Source of the DNA: Paracoccus sp. N5 | Lineage (GTDB): Bacteria > Pseudomonadota > Alphaproteobacteria > Rhodobacterales > Rhodobacteraceae | Direction of reading: 5' to 3' | NCBI RefSeq assembly: GCF_000371965.1 | Contig: NZ_AQUO01000002.1 | Location: forward strand, 993,863-1,057,862 | DNA: 64,000 bases | Part shown: positions 45,084-53,800 of the stretch, in pieces | Numbering within the stretch: the first letter of the stretch is position 1 | How the letters are laid out: each line of letters starts with the position of its first letter | Made by a program: the position numbers and the translations under genes | The notes under the pieces: generated by a model | What the model was told of the DNA's origin: nothing | Databases searched by the model: none | The model's input: the letters and a program-made list of their open reading frames with translations, nothing else

Positions 45084-46811
45084 TCAGGCCGGGGGCTGCA
45101 ACCCCGCATGGCGCAGCCGGCGCAGCACGGTCGAGCGGTTCACGCCCAGCCGGCGCGCGGCGCGGGCCATGTTCCAGCCGCAGGCCTCCATGACCTGCTC
45201 CAGCGTCTCGCCGGGCGCGTCCGCGGCGGCGGCGCGGTCGACCGGCGCGGGCAGGTCCGGCAGGTCGATGACGCGCCCCTCGCAGAGTGCGATGGCGACG
45301 TCGAGCACCTGTTCCAGCTCGCGCAGATTGCCGGGCCAGCGCCGCCCGAGCAGCGCCGCGCGGGCCGAGGGCGACAGGCGCATGTCCTCGGATGTGCGCC
45401 GGCGCAGGATGCGGTCCAGGAGCCAGCCGATGTCCTGGCGCTGGCGCAGCGGCGGCAGCTCCAGCACCGCGCCGGCCAGGCGGTGGAACAGCGGGCGCGG
45501 CAGGCCCAGCGCGCCGGGCGCCGCGCAGCTGGTCGAAATGGCACGCAACCCGCTGCGCCCGTCCAAGAGCGCGGTCAGCACCGGCACCGTCGCGGGCGGC
45601 AGATCCTCGATCCGGCGCAAGAGCAGGGTCGCGCCGGCGGGCAGTTCGGCGCAGGCTTCGCGCAGCGCCTCGGCCGTCAGCCCGGCGCAGTCCAGCGCCA
45701 GGAAGCCGCCGGCCGCGCTGGCCATGTGGATGGCATGGGCCAGCTTGGTCTTGCCGGTCCCCGTCTCGCCCGCGATCAGCAGCGGCACCGCGGTCGGGGC
45801 CAGCCGCGCGGCCTGGGTCAACAGCTGCGTCATCGCCGGATCGCCGCCCGACAGCCCGGCCAGCGGCCCGCCGCGCCGGTCGCCGCGCAGCACGGTGCGC
45901 GGCGCCTGCGGCGCGATGGCATGGCCGAACAGCGCGCCGCCGTCGCGCATCTCGACGATGCGCTCCTCGGTGGGGCGGTCGCGCATCAGGTCGGGCAGGT
46001 CGTCGATGGTCAGGCCCAGCACCTCGTCGATGCGCCGGCCGATGACCGCGCCGTCCGGGAACAGCCGCCGCGCGCCCTGCGTATAGCCCAGCACCCGGCC
46101 GGAATCGTCCAGCCGCACCGCCGCCTCGGGGTCCACGTCCAGGAATTCGGGGCTGTCGGACAGCCGCAGCACCCAGTCGCGGCGGCTTTCGGCCATCAGG
46201 TTCGCCATCTCGACCCGCCTTGCGGCATTGGTCACCAGGCTCATGGCGAGATTCTGGCTGCGCTTCGGCGTGGGCGAGCGCAGAAGCGAGATGTCGAGCA
46301 CCGCCGCCAGTTCCCCCAGGCTGTCGAAGATCGGCGCCGCCGTGCAGCTGAGCGTGACATGGGCATTGCCGAAATGGTCGTCCTGGTGGACGGTCACCGG
46401 CTCGCGGGTCACGATGCAGGCGCCGACGCCGCAGGTGCCGGCCAGGTCCTCGGACCAGTTCGAGCCGAGATAGAGCCCGGCCCCGCGCAGGTCGTCCACG
46501 AACAGGTCGTCGCCGAAGAAATCGACGCAGACGCCCTTGGCATCGGTCAGCAGCAGCACGTAGTTCTGCCCGGCGACCTGCCGGAACAGGCTTTGCAGGC
46601 TGGAACGCGCCGCGCCGATCATCCATTCCGCCTGCTGGCGGTGGTCGCGCAGCTCGCTTTGCGTGACGATATGGGCCGGGTCGCGGCGCATCGGGTCCAT
46701 GCCATAGACCTCGACGCAGCGCCGCCACGAGGCCGAGACGAAACCGTCCCGCCCGGTCTGGGTGCCGCCCAGCACCCGCTCGATCTCCTCGACATGCTGC
46801 CGATCGCTCAC
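45084..46811 (-). CDS. AcoR-like transcriptional activator with degenerate AAA+ domain
   Basis: A 575-residue regulator starting at a GTG after GGAGGAGGA. A GAF-type sensor (residues ~85-180; GSNWSEDLAGTCGVG is typical of AcoR) and a PAS-like segment precede an AAA+ domain and a Fis-type helix-turn-helix (MARAARRLGVNRSTVLRRL). Walker A is intact (GETGTGKT, 348-355), and PLRQRQDI and WPGNLREL are kept. The GAFTGA loop that contacts sigma-54 is absent because ~30 residues are missing after DCAGLTAEALRE, and the Walker B acids are replaced (LLLRRIED). It probably activates the monooxygenase/dehydrogenase genes without sigma-54. Confidence 0.85.
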   Translation of the reverse strand: MSDRQHVEEIERVLGGTQTGRDGFVSASWRRCVEVYGMDPMRRDPAHIVTQSELRDHRQQAEWMIGAARSSLQSLFRQVAGQNYVLLLTDAKGVCVDFFGDDLFVDDLRGAGLYLGSNWSEDLAGTCGVGACIVTREPVTVHQDDHFGNAHVTLSCTAAPIFDSLGELAAVLDISLLRSPTPKRSQNLAMSLVTNAARRVEMANLMAESRRDWVLRLSDSPEFLDVDPEAAVRLDDSGRVLGYTQGARRLFPDGAVIGRRIDEVLGLTIDDLPDLMRDRPTEERIVEMRDGGALFGHAIAPQAPRTVLRGDRRGGPLAGLSGGDPAMTQLLTQAARLAPTAVPLLIAGETGTGKTKLAHAIHMASAAGGFLALDCAGLTAEALREACAELPAGATLLLRRIEDLPPATVPVLTALLDGRSGLRAISTSCAAPGALGLPRPLFHRLAGAVLELPPLRQRQDIGWLLDRILRRRTSEDMRLSPSARAALLGRRWPGNLRELEQVLDVAIALCEGRVIDLPDLPAPVDRAAAADAPGETLEQVMEACGWNMARAARRLGVNRSTVLRRLRHAGLQPPA

Positions 46812-46837
46812 GCGGTCCTCCTCCTGCGCGGTGCAGG

Positions 46838-47164
46838 TTAGCACAGGGCCCGGCCGGCGCAGAACAGACTTTCGTCGCGGGCGCGGGAGGCTGGCGGCGG
46901 CGCGTCGTCCCTTGCAGGTCTGATGCCGGTGACAAGGCCGACGCCCGGCACCTCGCAACCGTGCTCGGGCTTCAGCTCCAGCCCGGGGAACTGGCGCACG
47001 TCGGCGGTGACATAGAACATGCCGCCCCAGCCGACATCGACCCGGACCAGATGCGGCACCTCGATCTCGGCATCCAGATGCGCGGCACAGGCGCTTTGCA
47101 CGTTGTTCGCGGCAAGCGAGACGGTGCCGCAATCGGCAGCCTTGGCGCTGCCCCGCCGCGCCAA
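46838..47164 (-). pseudogene. Proline racemase / hydroxyproline epimerase fragment
   Basis: A degraded frame retains HLDAEIEVPHLVRVDVGWGG then MFYVTADVRQFPGLELKPEHG, the middle segment of proline-racemase-superfamily enzymes (family form V-x-VDVAxGGxFYV). The N-terminal first-cysteine motif and the C-terminal DRSPCGT motif are both missing, so it cannot be active. The adjacent ornithine-cyclodeaminase-family gene and the GntR remnant complete the pattern of a lost hydroxyproline-use cluster. Boundaries are approximate. Confidence 0.6.
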
Positions 47165-47317
47165 GGGCTGCGGCGACGAGCATTGCGACGAGCAGCGTGT
47201 TCACGGGTTCTTCGGCAGGATGGGCAGGCAGGTTCAAAGCTCGTCCATCGGTTTTCGTGGACGATATTTCAGCACCGAATCGTCCGATTCGGCTTTCGGG
47301 ACCGCAGTCGCTCCTGC

Positions 47318-48268
47318 TTACCGCGCCATCACCCTGGCGATGTAGTCCGCCGTCATCAGGTCCAGATGCGCGCCGCCGCCGTTCTTGTAGACCGTGATCT
47401 CATCCGGCGATTGCCGGCGCCGGGCGCCCGGCCGCACCAGGTCGTAGAGATCGCCCAGCACGCTTTCCGCCGTGATCGCGCCCGAGGCGATGGGCATCAT
47501 CAGCTCGCCGATATGGCCCAGCGTGGTCGCACGGCTGTCCACGAACAGCGCCGCCCGCGCCATCAGTGCGTCGTCCGCCTCGCGCATGTCGGCCTTGAAG
47601 GCGCCGATCAGGTCGACATGCGTGCCGGGCCGCACCCAGTCGCCCAGGATCAACGGCTGACGCGCCATGGTGGCCGCGGTCACGATGTCGGCCTGTCCGA
47701 CCGCCGCCTGCAGGTCGGGCACCGCCGCCAGCTCGGCCGGGATGCCGTCCAGCGCGGCGACCAGCGCCTGCGCCTGCTCGGGGCGCCGCGACCAGACCGA
47801 GACCCGCTCGATCCCCGGCAGCACCGCCGTATAGGCCTTGACCAGGCTGGCCGCGACCGTGCCCGCGCCCACCACCAGCAGATGCCGACTGTCGGGCCGG
47901 GCAAGCAGGCTGGCGCCCAGGACGGAATCCGCGGCGGTCTTGATTTCGGTCACCAGCGGGCTGTCGACGATGGCTTTCAGCGTGCCGGTCGCGCCGTCGA
48001 AGACCAGCATCGCGCCCTGCACCGTCGGCAGGCCGCGCGCCGCGTTGCCGTCCATGACGGTGAAGGTCTTGGCGCCATAGCCCAGCCCCGGGATGAAGGC
48101 CGAGCGGCTCATCATCGTGCCGGTCGGCGGGCCCAGGAACACGTCGCGGATCTCGGCCCGGGGCAGCGCATGGCCCTGGCGCAGCGCCTCGACCGCATCG
48201 GTCCAGGCCAGCCGGCCGATCGCATCCTGATAGGACAGAAACCGCGGCGCGGGATTGGTGGCGGTCAT
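47318..48268 (-). CDS. Ornithine cyclodeaminase/mu-crystallin family enzyme
   Basis: A 316-residue NAD(P)-binding enzyme. The early motifs are MMSRSAFIPGLGYGAKTFTV and LPTVQGAMLVFDGATGTLKAIVDS, the Rossmann loop is LLVVGAGTVAASLV, and VDLIGAFKADMREADDAL is the family's substrate-side helix. Members act as ornithine cyclodeaminases, delta1-pyrroline-2-carboxylate reductases or amino-acid dehydrogenases. Beside a proline-racemase remnant, the reductase of trans-3-hydroxyproline breakdown is the most likely role, but sequence alone does not settle it. It is intact amid decayed neighbours. Confidence 0.83.
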   Translation of the reverse strand: MTATNPAPRFLSYQDAIGRLAWTDAVEALRQGHALPRAEIRDVFLGPPTGTMMSRSAFIPGLGYGAKTFTVMDGNAARGLPTVQGAMLVFDGATGTLKAIVDSPLVTEIKTAADSVLGASLLARPDSRHLLVVGAGTVAASLVKAYTAVLPGIERVSVWSRRPEQAQALVAALDGIPAELAAVPDLQAAVGQADIVTAATMARQPLILGDWVRPGTHVDLIGAFKADMREADDALMARAALFVDSRATTLGHIGELMMPIASGAITAESVLGDLYDLVRPGARRRQSPDEITVYKNGGGAHLDLMTADYIARVMAR

Positions 48269-48322
48269 GGGCGAGGCCTCTGCTTCTATGACTGGGTCCG
48301 GAGCGCGCCGGGTTCTGTCGCA

Positions 48323-48909
48323 ATGGTCGATCCGCCCGCGGCCCGTCAAGAGGCGGCCGGCAGGGCGCTTCCAGCACCAGGGCGAGTCGAGTACGAGGTG
48401 GCGCGGCTGTTCGACGTCGGCAAGATCCCGGTGCGCGGGGCGCTGAAGCGGCTGGAAACCGAGGGGCTGATGGAATTCCACCGCAACCGGGTCGCCATCG
48501 TGACGACGGTCTCGGAGCCCGAGATCGCCCGATCCTCGAGGTCCGGGCCATCCTGGGATCGAACGCGATCCGGCTGTCGGTGCCGCATATGACCGAGGCC
48601 ACCTTGGCCGAGGGCTAGGCGCGGTGCGACGCCTTCGCGCGGGAAAGCGGAGGCCGCGCTGCGGTCGGCATTGGCGGTTCCACAGCCGGCTCTACCTGGA
48701 CGCGCAGCGCCCCTTCCTGGTCGCCACCATCCGCGCGGTGAACGACCGGCTCGAACACCATCTGCATGCGCAGCTGACCCTTTCGCACGGGCTGGGCGCT
48801 GCCGACCGCCTGCGCGAGGGCGACGCCGAGAAGGCGGCGCGGCGGCCATATCATGGGCGCCTGCTCCTCGCTGCTGCATCACCTGCCGGGGGCGAAGGCA
48901 GGCGGCTGA
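48323..48909 (+). pseudogene. GntR/FadR-family regulator, multiply frameshifted
   Basis: Three pieces in different frames make one regulator. VARLFDVGKIPVRGALKRLE is the winged helix, with the usual Ser/Arg residues altered. ILEVRAILGSNAIRLSVPHM, then an FCD-type effector segment (FHSRLYLDAQRPFLVATIRA), follow after a shift and an in-frame stop near 48616. HIMGACSSLLHHLPGAKAGG closes the gene in a third frame at 48909. It diverges from the ornithine-cyclodeaminase-family gene that it probably once controlled. Confidence 0.65.
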
Positions 48910-49139
48910 GGTCCGGGCAACCCGGCGGCTGGCATCTTCATGCTGCCGCATGTGAGGAGTTGGAATCGGCGGGACGGAACATTCGCGGACTTGTTCGCCT
49001 GCGAGGAAAGGCCATATGCGTGCCCGGCGCCCTGATGTCAGACCTCGTCCAAGTGCGGGCGTGGCCGATCGGGCGATACGATGCTTTGGAAGAGATCGGC
49101 AGGCGCGCCTTCCACAGCTTGGCTGCGCCGCTCCATGGC

Positions 49140-50410
49140 CTCGCGCCCGCAGGATTGGCGAGTGTCGGACAGTCAGGCGTTTCCGGCGTGGGCTCCCGCG
49201 CCGCCAGCTTCGCCGCCAGCCGGGCGGCGACCAGCGCGGCATGGGCCGTGACCTCGGGGATGCCCATCAGCTCGCCGACATGGCCGCGCGCCAGCGGACC
49301 CGCGACCAGCAGGCCGGCCGAGGCGGCGCCGTTGCCGCCGACCGCCAGGCAGCCTTGCATCACGTCCAGGCCCAGGTGAAGGGCATCCGGGCGGACAGGA
49401 AGGGCGAGCCGGCCACGACGCCGCCATACGCGGGCCCGGTGGTCAGGATCACGCGTCGAAGACCTCGCGTCGCGGCTGGCCGCCGCGGCCACGCCAGATG
49501 ACCGCGATCCCCTCGTCCAACTGCCGCGCGATTTGCGGCCGGCCGTCACCGTCAGGCGATGCCCGGCGATCAGCCAGTCCAGGACCGCCTCGACCTGCGG
49601 GGCGATGCGGAAGCGGTGGATGTCCCACCACGCCCGCAGCCGATGCACCAGCCTGGCGCGCTGATCGGGCGCCAGCGCCGCCCAGATCGCGGATCCGTCG
49701 CGGCGCAGGTTGCCCAGCTTCGCCTGCCAGGGCAGGCCCGACTGCCGGTCCAGCCACGCCGCCGCGCGGATGCGGCGCAGAAGTGCCAGCGCGCTGCGGG
49801 CCGGGTTGCCGGCGAAATCGGCCGCGGATTCAGCATAGCGAAGGCATGCCCGCGCGAGCGCAGCCCGCGCCGCGACAGGGCGGTGATCCGCCTGGCAAAC
49901 CTTGCGGTCGAGGCTGGCGATCACCTCGGCCGAGGTCAGCCCGGTGCCCACACCAGCAGGTTGCGCGCCTGGCGCGCGACCTCGGCCAAGCGGTCGGCCG
50001 CACTGCTGTCGGCGATCAGCCGGGGCGAATCCGCCAGTCCGGCAAAAGCCGCGGGAATGCCGGGTGGCGGATGGCTGGTCGCGATGACGACCGCATCGGC
50101 GGCCAGTTCCGAGCCGTCGTCGCAGGCGATCAGGAACCGTCCCGCCGCCGGCCGCGCCGCCAGCGCCGTCGCGCGCAGATCCCGCACCCGTCCCGAGGCC
50201 AGACGCGGCGCCAGGTTGTCGGTGGCATATTCCGCGACCAGCCCGCGCTGGACGAAGGCCTCGCTGCTGGCAAGGCAGGTGCCGGGGGACAGCGGGATGC
50301 GGCGGCGATCGAACCAGTTCTGCAATCCGCTCCTGTCGGCACAATCCATGGTCATGCGCGCCGCGGGCACATTGATGCGATGGCCGGGATCCGCCGTGGC
50401 ATACACCGCC
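49140..50410 (-). pseudogene. FAD/NAD(P)-binding protein (YdhS-like), broken by frameshifts and lacking its N-terminus
   Basis: Successive frames carry YATADPGHRINVPAARM, YATDNLAPRLASGRVRDL, VVIATSHPPPG, then after shifts GTGLTSAEVIASLDRK, WWDIHRFRIAPQVEAVLDWL and a final AASAGLLVAGPLARGHVGEL. The order matches FAD-NAD(P)-binding proteins of the YdhS type. The N-terminal GxGxxG Rossmann motif is missing because the 5' end is joined to FecR-like sequence. At least three frame changes are needed, so the gene is dead. Boundaries are approximate. Confidence 0.6.
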
Positions 50411-50650
50411 TGCGCCCGCTGCCAGGCGGCGGCGTGATGCGGCCCCTGCGCCAGCCAGTCGCGACAAGAGCGCGCGCGGCCGCTCGCCCAGGCGCTAAGG
50501 CTGGCGCCGCGCCGCGATCAGCCGCAGGAAAGTGTCCTGCGCCAGGTCGGCCGCCAGGTCGCCGCCGTCGCCAGTTGTCCGCGCAGCCAGCCCTGAAACC
50601 AGCCGTGATGATCGGCGTAAAGCGCATGGAATTCGCATTTCGGATGCCCG
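50411..50650 (-). pseudogene. FecI-type ECF sigma factor and FecR remnants
   Basis: HALYADHHGWFQGWLRGQL followed, after a frameshift, by DLAADLAQDTFLRLIAARR is region 2 of a FecI-type iron-transport sigma factor. About 100 nt later a different frame reads CRDWLAQGPHHAAAWQRAQA, the DUF4880 start of FecR anti-sigma/sensor proteins, and then runs straight into the FAD-protein remnant. Sigma regions 3-4 and the rest of FecR are gone. This looks like deletion junctions that fused three genes. Confidence 0.5.
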
Positions 50651-50884
50651 CCGACCGCCACCCTGCCCCCCGTATCCCCCTCGACCCCGGCGCGGCCATC
50701 GCGCCGGACATGCCCGCGCCGGGATCGCGAGCGACGGCGCGCGGGTGCTGTCGATTCCATGCCACGATCGCGCAAAAGGCGAAAAGCCGGCGCCGGGGCG
50801 CGCAAACCTGCCCTTTTCAATATCTTGACGGGATTCCGATTCATCACGGAAACTTTATCCATTCCCGAGTGCAAGAGGTTTCCC

Positions 50885-53800
50885 ATGACACGCCTGTCGA
50901 AACGGCTTGCCACGCCGCTGCTTTGCCTGTCGCTGTGCCTGCCGGCCCAAGCCGACGATGCGGCCAGGATCGTCGGCGGCATCCTGGGCGCCATCGTGCA
51001 GGAACAGTCGCGCCAGCAGCAACAGCGCGACCTGCAGCGCCAGCAGCAATACCAGCAGCAGCAGTATCAGCAACAGCCGCAGCGCCGCCAGCAGAACGCC
51101 CAGCGCCAGGCCCCCGCCGCGCCGCAGCCGAAGCAGCCGCGGCTGTCGCTGGCCGAACGCAAGGCCGTGCAGCGCGCCCTGCGCGAGGCCGGCTTCTATG
51201 GCGGGGCCATCGACGGCGCGCTTGGTCCGGGCAGCCGCAAGGCCATCGCGGCCTGGCAGGAATCGGTCGGGGCGACGCCCTCGGGCTATCTCGCGCCGCG
51301 CCAAGCCAGCACGCTGGTCGCCCAGGCCCCCGCGCCCGACCCGGAACCGGAATTCGCGCAAGACCATGCCGGGCCGGCACAGGCCGCCGATCAGCCCCTC
51401 GATTCGGGCGCGGCCTTCCCCGAGGCGGCCGAGACCGCGCTGTTTCCCGAAACCCCCGCCGAGGACCCGGCGCCCACCACGGCCGCGGCGGATTTCGACC
51501 CGGCCGGCGCCGAGGTGATCCGCGACGGCGACCACTTGCATGCCGCCTATCTGTTCTGGGCCCTCAGCCGCGCCCCCGAACAGATCTGGGCGCCCACCAT
51601 CGCCCGCAACTACGGCAAGCTGCCGATGGCCGACGGCAACCCGCCGCCTTATGGCCTGCAGCAGGCGCAGCTGCGTCCGCTGGTCGAGGCCGCCGTGGCG
51701 CATTACGGCCAGCATCCGCCCCGGCTGGCGGTGCTGGACCTGCCCTTGCAGAAAGGCACCAACGACAAGGACGAGAACGGGCTCGACCAGCGCGCCACGC
51801 ATTGGTTCCCCGAGATGCGCGGCAACCTGGCCGACATCAGCGGCGTGCCGGCCATCACCGCCCTGCAGCTGCGCGGCGCGAGCGGCGGGCTGGAACTGCA
51901 CCTGGCGCCCGAGAAACCCTTTTTCCTGGCCGTGCCCGCCGATTACCGCACCGCCTGGGCGCAGCCCGTCAACGGCAGCGGCCGCCCCGTGCTGCGGGTC
52001 GAGATGGCGCTCTCCGGGCTGGAACCTTCGACCGACCTGACCGCCTGGCCGATGGGCAAGGCCCGCATCGCCATCCAGCGCGCGACGCTGCTGGTCGCCT
52101 CGGCCGAGGATCGCGCGACCGGCACCCGCGCCGAGCAGGTGCTGCATGTCTGGACCGGCGCCGCGCCCGAGGCGCAAAAGGTCGACCGCCCGGCCGATGC
52201 CGCCGCCATCGCCGCGATCTATGGCATCCCTGAACAGGCCGGCCGCATCCTGACCACGCCCGAGCGCGACAGCCAGACCCGCCGCGTCCAGCGCAAGGAC
52301 CAGCCCCGCGCCCTGCTGCAGGAGGACGGCTACGGATCGGGCGGGAACGGGTTGCAACTGCTCGAACTGGCGATGCGGCTCGGGGCGCTGATCGACGCCG
52401 GCCCGGACCGGGTGCTGGACCCGCGGCTGGCGCAGCAGGCCGCGAATGCGCTTCTGTCCAGGCGCGAGCGGGTCGAGCTTTTGCCGACCGCGCTGGCGAT
52501 GGACGGCGCCAGCGGCTATGCCAACGGCCTCAGCGAGCTTTCGGTGCGCAAGGCGATGAACCAGGCCGAACCGCAGCTGCGCCGGCTGATCTCGGGCCGG
52601 GCGCCGCAATTCCCGGTGCCGCTGCGGGCGGTCATGCCGGTGCAGCTGGGCGAATACGATTTCGACGCCGGCGGCTTTCCCCTGACCATCCAGCGCGAAT
52701 ATGCGGCCTGGCTGCCGGACCTGGTCTCGGGCCAGCCGCCGGCGGTGCCGCAGTTCTTCCGCATCGACGTGGACAATGCCGAAAAGCTGCTGGCGCATCT
52801 GAACAAGGCCGGCAGCATGGGCCAGCGCACCGTCTATCTGGTCGCCGATTACGCCGTGGCCGCGATGCGGGTGCGCCCGGCCGGCAGCGATCCGATCGGC
52901 GCGGCCGAGCTCGAGACCGTGGTGCCGCAGGTCCATGTCGAGGCCCTGGCGCTGTTTGCCGATCCCGGCGCCCGCACCCGCATCCGCGACCTCGCGGTGC
53001 CGGCGGCGCTGGCCGCGCAGGCGCCGGACCAGGCGCAGGCGCAGGCGGCCGCCGTGCCGGACGAGATCTTCGCCACCTCGGGCAAGTCGCTGATGGCGGC
53101 GGTCGCGCTGCGCCATCCCGGCGCGCTCGAGGCGGGGATGCTGGACCCCTACGAGATCGCCAACCTGCCCGCCGACCGGCGCGGCAACCGGGCCGCGGAC
53201 TATCGCGCCGAACTGCCCGGGCTGGCGCAGGACAGCTATTGGATCGCCGCGCTGATGCAGATCGACGCCTACGACCCCGAACTGGGCGGCTTTCCGACCC
53301 GGCAGGTCAATTTCCAGGCGGTGCCCTATGAAAAGGATCTGTCCGGGGTGACGCCGCCGAACCTCGCCGCCGCCAGCCGGACGGATTACGAGCTGCTGCG
53401 CGTGCCGGCGGACCAGGCCGTGGCCGTGGCGGCCATGGCGGACGCCAATGGCGGGCTGCATATGTTCCTGAAGGTGCCCGTGGTCGATGCCACCGCGCGC
53501 GAAGAGCACCATCCGGCCCTGAGCATCGGCGCCCCGACCGAGGCGATCTTCGGCCGCGGCAATCAACATTTCTGGCCCGACGCGCCCGAATTGCGGCTGG
53601 CGCTGGCCGCGCCCGACCGGCTGGCCTGGGTGCTGGCCGATCCCGCCAGGCCCTCGGCCGTGCCCAAGGCGCTGATGCTCGACCCCGAGGGGCTGGACCT
53701 GCTGGCGCTGGCCGTGCAGCCCGATCTCTACGACGACGCCGGCTATCGCCGCATGCTGCTGCAACGCATGGCCAAGGAACGCGCGGCCGCGGGCGGCACG

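Noticed and set aside
48910..50760. Transposon or integron as the cause of the gene decay
   Set aside because: No transposase remnant, inverted repeats or target duplications are visible; simple deletions and frameshifts suffice.
51000..51115. CAG/CAA-rich stretch that looks like a short tandem repeat
   Set aside because: It encodes the Gln-rich segment of the wall-binding protein with irregular units and mixed codons, so it is low-complexity coding sequence, not an array.
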